From Bacillota bacterium (GTDB lineage: Bacteria; Bacillota; Clostridia; Acetivibrionales; DSM-1351): a stretch of DNA of 64,000 bases. The stretch is taken from contig JAEWAX010000037.1 in assembly GCA_023391425.1 (NCBI GenBank), positions 1 to 64,000 on the forward strand. The letters run 5' to 3'. The notes below the pieces were generated by a model that saw nothing but the letters and a program-made list of their open reading frames with translations, was not told the DNA's origin and ran no database searches. The position numbers were made by a program, and so were the translations under genes. Position 1 is the stretch's first letter. Each line of letters starts with the position of its first letter. This document shows, piece by piece, positions 52,744 to 61,229 of the stretch.

Positions 52744-53479
52744 ATGCTCCATTCTTGTGTTCACCATCCTTTTGTTTAAGTTCAAATATGCCTTGCCAAC
52801 CATTTACTATTGATTGATTTAATATCTTAATTTTAGTTTCATCATCAGAAGCTAATTTATTAAGATTATCTATTAATAACTCAACTGCTCTTTCAGTCAT
52901 TGGCTTTTTAATTTTTTTTCTGAATTCTTTAAAATCATCAATAGCACTTTCAAGTGCGGTCTTTAATTCTTTCTTTAACTCTATATCTGTCTCTATCTCT
53001 AACTCTATCTCTGGTGTAGATTTCCTGTTAGATTCCTTGTTAGATTTAATGTTAGATTTCTTGTTAGATTTCTTACGTTTTGGCAATGGTAAAAGTCCTT
53101 TTTCTTGGGCTATCCTTTTTTGGTAATCCCTTTGCCTGTCTGCTTCTGTGCTGCTTTGACCTATGTAATTTTGAATATCTAGCATATATATAGCCCCATT
53201 ATTCATAATGTCTATAAGTCCAAACTCTCTGAATATGCCTATTGCCTTTTCAACAACTCCTACTGGATGCCTAACCACTTGTGAAAGGATATTTGAGTTA
53301 TATGGTATTCTATCGTTAAACATCAATTTCCCCTCATTTTTAAGGCTCCTAAGGTATAACTTCAAAAGGATGTTGCTATATAAGTACCCATCTTGCATAG
53401 ATTCAAGAATTATCATTTGTTCACTATCAAAGAAGTTTTCTTTAACTTTGAGATAGTAATATTTCTTATTATCGCTCAA
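52670..53479 (-). CDS. Phage replisome organizer protein
   Basis: A 269-residue protein whose N terminus (SDNKKYYYLKVKENFFDSEQ, MIILESMQDGYLYSNILLKL) is the phage replisome organizer domain. The middle is Lys/Ser/Asn-rich (about 145-175, with repeats of SN(K/I)KSN) and the tail resembles DnaD-like ends (DDFKEFRKKIKKPMTERA). TTG 53479 follows GGGGTGAG; the longer frame to 53530 is less likely. It opens the element's replication module with the DnaC-like gene. Confidence 0.88.
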   Translation of the reverse strand: MSDNKKYYYLKVKENFFDSEQMIILESMQDGYLYSNILLKLYLRSLKNEGKLMFNDRIPYNSNILSQVVRHPVGVVEKAIGIFREFGLIDIMNNGAIYMLDIQNYIGQSSTEADRQRDYQKRIAQEKGLLPLPKRKKSNKKSNIKSNKESNRKSTPEIELEIETDIELKKELKTALESAIDDFKEFRKKIKKPMTERAVELLIDNLNKLASDDETKIKILNQSIVNGWQGIFELKQKDGEHKNGAYGNNESNSKVKEFPIFDKSKFLAK

Positions 53480-53537
53480 TCTCTCACCCCTAATAAATAA
53501 GCTGTCCATGATATAGATAGTTACCAACATACCTCAT

Positions 53538-53771
53538 CTACATAATTTTTCTAAGGACACCAGTGGTTTTAGGCTGTTCCAGCATATCCACTGGATTTAA
53601 AAGCCATTCCTCAAACCAATCTAAGTTGATAAGTTTTTTGTTGCCAACCTTTACATGCTTTATCTTTCCTTGATTTAATAAACTTCTTACCATTGTTGGA
53701 TTTACTGCAGTCTGTGGGTCTATTTCTCTGAAATAAGCCACTGTTTGGTCTACTGTTCTCATTCTTGGCAT
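53538..53771 (-). CDS. Excisionase-like winged HTH protein, second copy
   Basis: A 77-residue DNA-binding protein: AVNPTMVRSLLNQGKIKHV plus VGNKKLINLDWFEEWL, the pattern of excisionase/MerR-like short HTH proteins. It overlaps the preceding gene by 13 bases. Confidence 0.75.
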   Translation of the reverse strand: MPRMRTVDQTVAYFREIDPQTAVNPTMVRSLLNQGKIKHVKVGNKKLINLDWFEEWLLNPVDMLEQPKTTGVLRKIM

Positions 53772-53995
53772 TGCTGCACCACCTCTAAAGATGTATTTGT
53801 TTTTGTATTATTTTCCACCCATATAAGAAAATCTGACTTTAAAACCATAATCCTTTTACCTATTCTAATTTTGGGAAAGTCATCAGAATTCATTAAGTTA
53901 TATGCTCCCGCTCTTGATATGTTTAAAGCAGCAGCTACATCTTCTCCACTTAATGTCATTGGTAGCTCCGATGAATCATTATATCTTTTTTTCAT
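53759..53995 (-). CDS. Excisionase-like winged HTH protein
   Basis: A 78-residue protein with LSGEDVAAALNISRAGAYNLM and IRIGKRIMVLKSDFLIWVE, typical of the helix_turn_helix_17/excisionase family. It should act in element excision or gene control. GAGGTGAC precedes the ATG. It is the first gene of the minus-strand replication module and divergent to the DUF6076 gene. Confidence 0.8.
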   Translation of the reverse strand: MKKRYNDSSELPMTLSGEDVAAALNISRAGAYNLMNSDDFPKIRIGKRIMVLKSDFLIWVENNTKTNTSLEVVQQCQE

Positions 53996-54017
53996 ACTGT
54001 CACCTCTTTTCTAATTG

Positions 54018-54141
54018 TAGACTTTTTGTCTATTGCTCTCTTTATGTCTATATGATATAATATTTATAAATGAACTTCAAGACATTTTGTATAAATTTTA
54101 TAGACTGTCGACAATTTTCTGTATTGATTTATTTCTGTCTA
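54018..54141. promoter_or_regulatory. Cluster of TAGAC/GTCTA half-sites in the divergent region
   Basis: TAGAC-N5-GTCTA at 54018-54032, with further half-sites at 54046, 54101 and 54137, lie between the excisionase-like and DUF6076 genes. A TATAAT at about 54055 could be a -10 box. Confidence 0.45.
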
Positions 54142-54198
54142 CAAGAAAAATATACAAAAACACATAAATATGTACTGTTTATGGAAAGGATTAATTTT

Positions 54199-55128
54199 AT
54201 GGATAATACTTCCTCAATTATTGAGTCAAGGACATTTAACTATACGAAAAATTCGTATATAGAAAATTACCGTTTTACAAAATTAGATTACAAAACATTT
54301 AAAAGATTTAAAACCATAGAAAGAGATTATCCTTTAGGATATGGTTTATTTACAATAATGGAAACACTTGACGATATTAAAAAAAATAAGGATTCAAATC
54401 ATAGGGTTAATATTATTCGTGATAAATATTATGAAAAGGTTTTTTTTGATACCTTTTTATATTCACATTATAGTTTATTAATAATACCAGAAGATTACTA
54501 TGCTGATCTTCAAATGATACAATACTTTTTAGATGTTTGTTCAAAAAATATTAAATACTGTTCAATTGAGTATTTGTTAGTTTTATTATCCTCACATGCT
54601 CTTGAAATGAAACCACTAAATCAAATTGTAGGAATTGACTCCCAAAAAGGAAATATGTTTAATTGTAAAAGCGAAGATAGTATCAAAAAAATGTTCGATA
54701 TGTACGAAAGTGATAAATCAAATTCATCTTTTTTTTATTCATATGAGTATACTAGTCTACTTGATTTGTGTATAGCATCATTACAATGTATTTTTAACGA
54801 AGGATATATTATAAGGAAATGTGAAAACTGTGGTAAATACTTTATACCTACTACTCGAAGTGATGAAATTTATTGCGACAATGTTTTTAAAGGTAATAGA
54901 ACTTGTAAACAGATTGGCTATGAACAAAAAATAAATAGTGATGAATTTATGAAAGCATATAGAACAGCATACAAAACTAAAAATGCATTTAAAAACAGAA
55001 ATAAACTAAATAATACCCATGCAGAAGAAAACTTTGAGAAATGGGTTATCCAGGCCAAAGAAAAACTTAAATATGCCCAAAGTGGAAGTATATCACTTGA
55101 TGAGTTTAAACAATGGTTAAAATCTTAA
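54199..55128 (+). CDS. DUF6076 protein with C-terminal zinc ribbon
   Basis: A 309-residue protein. The C-terminal part contains CENCGKYFIPTTRSDEIYC and CKQIGYEQK, a zinc-binding motif typical of DUF6076 proteins found beside integrases. AAAGGA at 54184-54190 precedes ATG 54199 (MDNTSSIIES); the frame is open from 54070. It is followed by the integrase gene 22 bases later, so both probably share a transcript. Confidence 0.8.
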   Translation: MDNTSSIIESRTFNYTKNSYIENYRFTKLDYKTFKRFKTIERDYPLGYGLFTIMETLDDIKKNKDSNHRVNIIRDKYYEKVFFDTFLYSHYSLLIIPEDYYADLQMIQYFLDVCSKNIKYCSIEYLLVLLSSHALEMKPLNQIVGIDSQKGNMFNCKSEDSIKKMFDMYESDKSNSSFFYSYEYTSLLDLCIASLQCIFNEGYIIRKCENCGKYFIPTTRSDEIYCDNVFKGNRTCKQIGYEQKINSDEFMKAYRTAYKTKNAFKNRNKLNNTHAEENFEKWVIQAKEKLKYAQSGSISLDEFKQWLKS

Positions 55129-55150
55129 AAAGAAATGGATGGTGATTTAG

Positions 55151-56539
55151 ATGGCTACTGTAACCAAAATAAACGATACCACATACAAGGTTGAAGTTTT
55201 AGTTGGGGTTGATGTGAAGGGTAAAAAGCTACGTAAATTTACAACTATTAAACTTGAAAGTAAACCTAATACACAAAAAGCTGAAAAAGAACTTCAATCA
55301 AAAGTTGCATTATTTGAGGATCATGCCAAAAACGGACTAATTTTAGATAATAAAATAACTTTTGCAGCTTATGTTAATAGGTGGATTCCTCTCCAAGAAT
55401 TAGAGCCAAAAACCTTATACAGGTATCAAGAAATGTTGAATTCCAGAATTATACCGGCTATTGGACATATAAAAATAAGTGAACTACAGCCTTTACAGCT
55501 TGAAGAATTCTATAAAAATCTTAAAGAGGAAGGTATACGACTTGACAATAAATATATTGCAAATGATGAATTAATATCTGCTCTAAGTGGTTATAAAAAG
55601 AAGGAAATTTCCGAAAAAGCGAAAATACCACAGAGAACTATTGAAAGTATGCTTGCAAGAAATACTGTTTCTGCCAAAACAGCCAATACCTTATGTGAAA
55701 ATCTTAAATTAAAGCTTAATGATTATTTTACGTTATCTGGAGAACCAAAGGCTTTATCAGATAGAACTATATTACTCCATCATAGATTGATTAGTTCTAT
55801 TTTAACTCATGCAGTACAATCTCAAATGATTATGACAAATCCATGTTCTAGAATGAAAGCACCTAAAACTAAAAATAAGAAAATCAGCTTTTATTCTGAG
55901 CAACAAACAAAGGATTTAATAGCAGCTCTTGAAACCGAAGATATAAAATATAAAACAATGGTATTGTTAGATATATTTACTGGATTGCGTATTGGTGAAT
56001 TAATGGGGTTGACGTGGGATGATGTAGACTTTAAGTCTTGTATGATAACAGTAAATAAAGCGAGCCAATACTTACCTTCAATGGGTACCTTTGAAAAAGG
56101 AACGAAAAACGAATCATCAAATAGGAAAATGACTGTACCTAAACCAATAATTGAAGTATTAAAAAAATATCGTACTTGGTGGCTTGAGCAACAAGTGAAG
56201 TGTGGTGATCAATGGACTAACGGAGCTAATCACTTGTTTGTTAAATGGAACGGCGAGCCAGCATATACTTATGAATTAACTGAATGGTTCCCTGAGTTCC
56301 TAAAAAGGCATAACCTGCCACACATTACACCACATGGGTTAAGACATACTTGTGCAACCTTATTGTCTGCATCAGGACTTCCAATTGCAAGTATTAGTAA
56401 AAGACTAGGACACTCTAGGACAAGCACTACAATGGATATTTATATTAAGAGTTTGGAAAGTGTTGATAATATGGCTGCTGAGCTTCTGGAAAAATCACTC
56501 TTATCAAATAAAAAATCAAAAAATAAAAAGAAAGCATAA
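55151..56539 (+). CDS. int: Tyrosine integrase with inserted HTH domain
   Basis: A 462-residue phage-type integrase: an N-terminal arm-binding domain, core-binding domain (about 70-130, 200-230) and catalytic domain with R280 (FTGLRIGE), H395-x-x-R398 (HGLRHT), H421 (LGHSRTS) and Y431. An extra segment (about 135-200; KKKEISEKAKIPQRTIESML...NTVSAKTANTL) is an HTH of XRE type in the core-binding region. It integrates the element at tRNA-Trp. Lies near the right end as usual. Confidence 0.93.
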   Translation: MATVTKINDTTYKVEVLVGVDVKGKKLRKFTTIKLESKPNTQKAEKELQSKVALFEDHAKNGLILDNKITFAAYVNRWIPLQELEPKTLYRYQEMLNSRIIPAIGHIKISELQPLQLEEFYKNLKEEGIRLDNKYIANDELISALSGYKKKEISEKAKIPQRTIESMLARNTVSAKTANTLCENLKLKLNDYFTLSGEPKALSDRTILLHHRLISSILTHAVQSQMIMTNPCSRMKAPKTKNKKISFYSEQQTKDLIAALETEDIKYKTMVLLDIFTGLRIGELMGLTWDDVDFKSCMITVNKASQYLPSMGTFEKGTKNESSNRKMTVPKPIIEVLKKYRTWWLEQQVKCGDQWTNGANHLFVKWNGEPAYTYELTEWFPEFLKRHNLPHITPHGLRHTCATLLSASGLPIASISKRLGHSRTSTTMDIYIKSLESVDNMAAELLEKSLLSNKKSKNKKKA

Positions 56540-56576
56540 TAAGTGGAAAATCCTTATTTTTGTTAAGAGGTTTTTT

Positions 56577-57125
56577 ATGGGACATAGAACTGAACGGACT
56601 AGACAATACAAGTTTGCTTTTAGAATTAAATTCATTATTATATTACTTACCATTATATTATTTATTGCATCAATTGCTGTATGGATAGTAAAGTTTTATT
56701 ATTTTTATCCTCAAAACTTTATTATGTATTCACAAATAATTTATATTTGTACAATTGGTTTCTTTTACTTTGTCACTGCATCGCAAAACAGACTTATTTT
56801 AATAATTCTTAAGAGCTTTATTAAAATTTCTTTCAGTGTGTGGATTATATCATTTGTCCTAATTTCCTCAATGGAATCATATGAACAGAATGTTTATGTT
56901 ATTTTTCTTGGTATTTTCATTGGTTACTTTGAAGCTTTTATTGAAATTCATGATTTTTTAAATAAAGATTTGCAGAATGTATATTTAGAAAAACTTAAGT
57001 ATATTAATAAAGATAGTTTTAATATATTATCAAGGCCGTTTACTATATTAATAATTTCAATTATACATATAATTATGGCCTTCTTTGTTTCAGATTTTAT
57101 TAAAGATTTAACCTTTCCACAGTAA
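56577..57125 (+). CDS. Hypothetical membrane protein behind the integrase
   Basis: A 182-residue protein with four to five membrane helices and positive N terminus (MGHRTERTRQYKFAFRIK). AAGAGG lies six bases before ATG 56577; the open frame from 56460 overlaps the integrase out of frame. It is the last gene of the element, in the place where accessory or superinfection genes often lie. Function unknown. Confidence 0.65.
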   Translation: MGHRTERTRQYKFAFRIKFIIILLTIILFIASIAVWIVKFYYFYPQNFIMYSQIIYICTIGFFYFVTASQNRLILIILKSFIKISFSVWIISFVLISSMESYEQNVYVIFLGIFIGYFEAFIEIHDFLNKDLQNVYLEKLKYINKDSFNILSRPFTILIISIIHIIMAFFVSDFIKDLTFPQ

Positions 57126-57153
57126 TATACCGTATTAAATCTCTTATTCATTT

Positions 57154-57190
57154 AGCGGAATTTTAGCGGAATAACTTATCAAATTCCGCT
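57154..57190 (+). repeat. Right arm-type integrase sites
   Basis: AGCGGAATTTTAGCGGAATA (57154-57173) identical to 42727-42746, followed by an inverted ATTCCGCT at 57183-57190. Confidence 0.65.
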
Positions 57191-57288
57191 AAAAGTTATC
57201 AAAAGCTATAAAATACCAATTTATTAAAACCCTACAGTATCGACGTCTATAGGAATATACAAAAACTTATAATACCTTTTAGCACGCA

Positions 57289-57333
57289 CTCCAAAACCGT
57301 CGGTTGCAGGTTCGAGTCCTGTCTCTCCTGCCA
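57289..57333 (+). repeat. Right attachment site
   Basis: A 45-bp exact copy of the tRNA-Trp 3' end, including CCA, without the 5' half; not a functional tRNA. Confidence 0.95.
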
Positions 57334-57338
57334 TAACG

Positions 57339-57373
57339 AAAGCCTAGAAGCGATTAGCTTTTAGGCTTTTTGT
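57339..57373 (+). terminator. Displaced native terminator of tRNA-Trp
   Basis: AAAGCCTA-AAGC / GCTT-TAGGCTTT stem followed by TTG; lies five bases behind the attR copy. Confidence 0.75.
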
Positions 57374-57770
57374 TACACATCGAAAATGGTTGACATAAAT
57401 TTTCTTGGGTATTATTTTGGGAAAGGCATATTTTTAGAGTACCAAAGATCACCCAATTGTAACTCAAATTATAAATTAAAATGAGATCGGTTACTATTTC
57501 CCAAACGTTATCATTTAGCACTATAACATTAATCTAAATTTTTTGTAGTGATACCTGAAATACTGTCTTTATCATTCATTTCATACTTGGTATATCGGCC
57601 TTGATTATCATATCCTCAAGATACTCTCTCTGCAAGCCTTGCAATGGTTTGGATGAAAGCCGGCAACATAATAGAATAAATTTTTCTCGAAAAATCGTGC
57701 GCTGCATGTAACACGGTGTTTTTTGCATAAATCATGGTTACGAATTTTCATTTATTATGTTAAAATAAGC
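57374..57770. other. Gap between the element and the LytTR remnant
   Basis: No supported gene. No trace of the missing receiver domain of the LytTR regulator is recognisable. Confidence 0.4.
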
Positions 57771-58052
57771 ATGAATAAATGCACCGAGATCATTAGCAGA
57801 AATGTTTTAAACCACCTCCTGTCAGGTAAGGTCATCGAATGTACGGAATCCTTTTCTTCTGTCTGTGATGACTTGCTTAAATATGATTGTTTTATTAAAA
57901 CGCACCGTTCCTATATTGTGAATACGCAGTATGTAAATAGAATTGAAAATCATCAACTAACTTTGCAGACATATTCGTCTATTCCCATTGTCCAAGGGAA
58001 AGCAAAGAATATTAAACAGCGATATCTGGCATATCAAATGAAGGGGGAATAA
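57771..58052 (+). pseudogene. Truncated LytTR-type response regulator
   Basis: Only the C-terminal part of a LytTR DNA-binding domain is left: LLSGKVIECTESFSSVCDDL, FIKTHRSYIVNTQYVNRIEN and a typical GKAKNIKQRYLAYQ tail. The first 17 residues have no family match; the receiver domain (about 130 residues) is missing. It precedes a GHKL kinase and is probably the remains of its cognate regulator. Confidence 0.75.
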
Positions 58053-58143
58053 CCGGAATGAATGGGTTGAATATACAAGTGCTACCGAACACCTTATCTT
58101 CTGATAATCCGCATTTGTGCCGTTATAAGGAGGGACCTCAGAA

Positions 58144-59415
58144 ATGATAGCAACTGCCATTGAATTCTCTCGTTACTGCCTGGCCTTGCTATTTGGCACA
58201 GCAGTTGCAGTCAGTTTTGCAGGAATGGCACGTACTCGGAAAAATTATTTGGCTGTCGTGTGTTTTACAATATTTGTATTTACTTTACAGCTTTCCAGCT
58301 TGTGGCTCTGGGGTATGGCTATGACGATAAAGATATACCCACTGCTCGCCCATTTACCGGTGATTTTTTTTATTATCGTATACTTAAAGCGCCCGTGGCT
58401 GATTGCAGTAACCAGTATGTTTGCCTCATTTCTGTGCTGCCAGCCTCCTCGTTGGATTGGCAGTGTTGCGGGCGCCGTTTTTGACAGTGTATCTATCAAT
58501 CATGCCTGCTATGTCGGGGCTACGTTGCTGGTTTACTATTTTCTGCAAAAATATGTTGTGGAGTCTGTTCGACAGCTGATGAAACGCTCAATTAAATCCT
58601 GCATGCTGTTCGGTGCCGTACCTTTTATTTACTATCTATTCGACTACACCACCACTATTTATACCGATTTTATGTACAGCGGAGCGCGCGTAGCCGTGCA
58701 GTTCATGCCCTCTATAACCTCGGCACTTTATTTTGTGTTTGTCCTCATTTACTATGGCGAAATACAAAAGCAGGCAAATGCCCAAAGAGAGCTGGATATG
58801 CTGGCCACACAGTATAGGCAGGCACAGACGGAATTTGCCTCTCTCCGGCAGATGCAGCAGAGTGCCGCAACCTATCGCCACGATATGCGACATCATTTTG
58901 CACTGTTACAGAGCTTGGCATCCAAAGGGCGCATAGAGGAGATTAAAGATTATCTGCAAACTGCACAGTCCGACATGGACGCAATCACACCCACACGCTT
59001 TTGCGAAAATGAAACAGTCAACTTGATTTTGTCCTCATTCGCTGACAAAGCAAAACAATCGGAAGTCAAATTGACCGTGGATGCGAAATTGCCCGACTCG
59101 CTGACCTTTAGTGATACCGAGCTTTGTTCCCTATTTTCAAATGCTTTGGAAAATGCTATATGTGCCTGTGAATCTATAGCCGATAGTAATGAACGCTATA
59201 TCAGACTACGTGTGTATTCCAAAAACAATAAGCTGTGTATTGACATACGCAACAGTTATCAAACTGAACCGGTATTTTATCAGGGCTTCCCTGTATCAAG
59301 TAGAGAGGGACATGGCTTTGGCACAAAAAGTATTTCACATATTATAGAAAAGCATGGCGGCATATACCAGTTTTCGGTCAAGGATGGGTTGTTTGTATTT
59401 CAGGCTACTATATAA
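58144..59415 (+). CDS. GHKL-domain sensor kinase (AgrC/VirS-like)
   Basis: A 423-residue kinase: six or seven N-terminal helices (about 1-205), a coiled linker, phosphoacceptor region TYRHDMRHHFALLQSL, N-box ALENAICACE and HGFGTKSI G-box. Kinases of this type sense peptides and act with LytTR regulators. The gene is clearly richer in GC than the flanks, which suggests later transfer. GGAGGG precedes the ATG. Its regulator upstream is truncated, so it may be an orphan. Confidence 0.88.
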   Translation: MIATAIEFSRYCLALLFGTAVAVSFAGMARTRKNYLAVVCFTIFVFTLQLSSLWLWGMAMTIKIYPLLAHLPVIFFIIVYLKRPWLIAVTSMFASFLCCQPPRWIGSVAGAVFDSVSINHACYVGATLLVYYFLQKYVVESVRQLMKRSIKSCMLFGAVPFIYYLFDYTTTIYTDFMYSGARVAVQFMPSITSALYFVFVLIYYGEIQKQANAQRELDMLATQYRQAQTEFASLRQMQQSAATYRHDMRHHFALLQSLASKGRIEEIKDYLQTAQSDMDAITPTRFCENETVNLILSSFADKAKQSEVKLTVDAKLPDSLTFSDTELCSLFSNALENAICACESIADSNERYIRLRVYSKNNKLCIDIRNSYQTEPVFYQGFPVSSREGHGFGTKSISHIIEKHGGIYQFSVKDGLFVFQATI

Positions 59416-59557
59416 AAGGTTTCCTTTCTCTATAATAACGATTTTTAAATGTATTGGTATAAAAGATACCTAAATTGGGATTACGCTCAAGCACAGCTAA
59501 CCGTTCCACTATATTGGCAAGCAGAAACTCCGCATCGTTCTGATTACATATAATTAA
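59408..59557 (-). pseudogene. Possible remnant ORF behind the GHKL kinase
   Basis: A minus-strand frame without a start codon reads NQNDAEFLLANIVERLAV, then ERNPNLGIFY, to a stop inside the kinase end. Its composition is protein-like. It may be the end of a lost gene of the same GC-richer segment. Confidence 0.3.
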
Positions 59558-59577
59558 AGCCCCGTGTTAACGGGGCT
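59558..59577 (+). terminator. Terminator of the GHKL kinase gene
   Basis: AGCCCCGT-GTTA-ACGGGGCT, perfect 8-bp stem followed by ATTG. Confidence 0.75.
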
Positions 59578-60026
59578 ATTGAAAAGGGATTTATAAAAAA
59601 TAGGAGTAAAACTTACTATGAAAAAGTTTATGCTTTTATATTAGCAACACAATGTTAATAAATATTATATAATCGATGAACTTTTTGTAAACATAATCAA
59701 TGAATTATACAATCTATTATTTGCTCGATGATAGCATGCAGATGTTCGTTCTTGTTATTTCACTATACAATTACTTTTTACTAATCAATATTTGATATAA
59801 ATAAGTTAGGACGCAATGTGGCTTGTAGCTTATTGCGGACATTTGTCCGTGGTTCAAGTAGATTTCGAGGGTATTTTAGAATAATAAAAGCTCCTCATAA
59901 GTTTTATTTGCTAGTTACAGAGTATTTGCTTAACATAAAAAGAGAAAGCTTCATAAATCAAGTAACATGATTCTTCATTCTACATTTTTTTCTTACGTCA
60001 TATATTATATTTATGGGGTGAAGTTA
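59578..60026. other. Gap between the kinase and the L,D-transpeptidase
   Basis: An 8-codon ORF at 59620 (MKKFMLLY) with GGAG upstream is too short to call. No other feature is supported. Confidence 0.35.
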
Positions 60027-60740
60027 GTGTTTATCGTTATTAAAAAAAATAAGCTGTATTTTTGGATTTTTATATTTATTATAACGGTTTCTTTGCTATT
60101 CGGGGGCAGCTTGAACTATTTAAGAAGTAATATCAATGCAAGATACATAACAAAAAATCAGCCAGAGTATTTAATTTTAATACGAATAGAAGAAAAAACA
60201 TTATATTTATTTGAAGATGGCAAATGCATAAAACAGTATCTTATAGCTTCAGGCAAACCTGGATGGCCATCTCCTATCGGTGAATGGGAAATTATAAGCA
60301 AGGGTAACTGGGGAGAAGAATTTGGCGGCCGTTGGATGGGCTTAAACGTAAGATGGGGTAACTATGGAATCCATGGTACTATAAAAGAGAGTTCAATAGG
60401 AAGCTCTGCTAGTCATGGTTGTATCCGTATGTTCAACAAAGATATTAAAGAATTATATGATATCGTCTCGGTTGGCACTCGCGTTATTATTAAAAATGGA
60501 CCCTTCGGCCCATTCGGTACAGGCTTCAGGGTATTAAAGCCTGGTGACAGGGGTGCAGATGTATTAGCTGTACAGGAAAGGCTTAAAGAGCTCGGTTATT
60601 TTAACGGCTATGAATCTGGAATATATGAAGATGACTTAAAAAATGCTTTGTGTAAATTTCAGAAAGAGAATAACCTTAAAATAAAACACACTATTACCCG
60701 TATTGATTATAATACTATGGGCTTCAGAGAATTTGAATAA
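60027..60740 (+). CDS. L,D-transpeptidase (YkuD) with peptidoglycan-binding domain
   Basis: A 237-residue exported enzyme: N-terminal helix (about 10-28), YkuD domain with the catalytic motif IHGT...SASHGCIRM, and a C-terminal PG_binding_1 domain (LKPGDRGADVLAVQERLKEL). It makes 3-3 crosslinks in peptidoglycan or spore wall. A GTG start at 60027 has GGGGTGAA upstream; the ATG at 59967 is unsupported. Confidence 0.92.
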   Translation: MFIVIKKNKLYFWIFIFIITVSLLFGGSLNYLRSNINARYITKNQPEYLILIRIEEKTLYLFEDGKCIKQYLIASGKPGWPSPIGEWEIISKGNWGEEFGGRWMGLNVRWGNYGIHGTIKESSIGSSASHGCIRMFNKDIKELYDIVSVGTRVIIKNGPFGPFGTGFRVLKPGDRGADVLAVQERLKELGYFNGYESGIYEDDLKNALCKFQKENNLKIKHTITRIDYNTMGFREFE

Positions 60741-60975
60741 TTAGCAAAAAACCAAATGGAATATTACTTCAGCAGTCTACTACTTTGATAGTCTAATATT
60801 AGATTTTTTATGTTCTAATAAATTTTGAAACCAAAGCCACAACCGCCCTAAATGCTACCGGTCATGGCTTTTCAAAATATTAAAAAATGTATGTTGGATA
60901 TACATATAAATATTATTACCTTTTATGCATAAATATATTCAAGTTGCATATCTTATTCAACACTCTTGCACTTCC

Positions 60976-61143
60976 CTACTTAAAAATCAAAATATACCCC
61001 GGTAGCACCAATGATATCAGCGCAAGACACATCACCATCATCCCGCCAAACTTATTCCTGTTTCTCCAAGTCCACACTCCAAAACTAATTGAATATATAC
61101 ATATCCATATTATAGCTAACAAAATTATTGCATTTATTATCAT
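60976..61143 (-). CDS. Two-helix membrane protein behind gerAC, candidate GerA D subunit
   Basis: A 55-residue protein: MIINAIILLAIIWICIYSIS, a short basic loop (WTWRNRNK) and a second helix (GMMVMCLALISLVLPGYILI). GGAGGTAAC lies before the ATG. It is 86 bases behind gerAC on the same strand. Some Bacillus gerA-type operons carry small two-helix D subunits that tune germination, and this is a good candidate. Confidence 0.7.
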   Translation of the reverse strand: MIINAIILLAIIWICIYSISFGVWTWRNRNKFGGMMVMCLALISLVLPGYILIFK

Positions 61144-61229
61144 GTTACCTCCGTTTACCCAATGCGGCCTATGCTAGACTTTTGCACTTAGTGGTCGAAT
61201 TTATTTTATAACCTTCCGTTTATTGAAAT

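Larger units (their letters stand above)
42633..57333 (+). mobile_element. 14.7-kb integrative element in tRNA-Trp (satellite-like or decayed prophage)
   Basis: Bounded by 45-bp direct repeats of the tRNA-Trp 3' end (42633-42677 and 57289-57333). It has a full-length tyrosine integrase near the right end, excisionase-like proteins, phage replication genes, a sigma-like factor, a second small tyrosine recombinase, a coiled-coil protein and an HK97-type capsid, plus cargo. The native tRNA terminator lies just outside at 57339. Terminase, portal, protease and tail genes are missing. Most genes run on the minus strand; the integrase module runs on plus from 54.2 kb. Confidence 0.92.

Noticed and set aside
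59620..59643. An 8-codon ORF (MKKFMLLY) behind the GHKL kinase as a peptide signal
   Set aside because: It ends before any processing motif; too short for a propeptide.
60887..61177. A 96-codon plus-strand ORF behind the L,D-transpeptidase
   Set aside because: It lies opposite the minus-strand two-helix protein, which has the better ribosome site and position.
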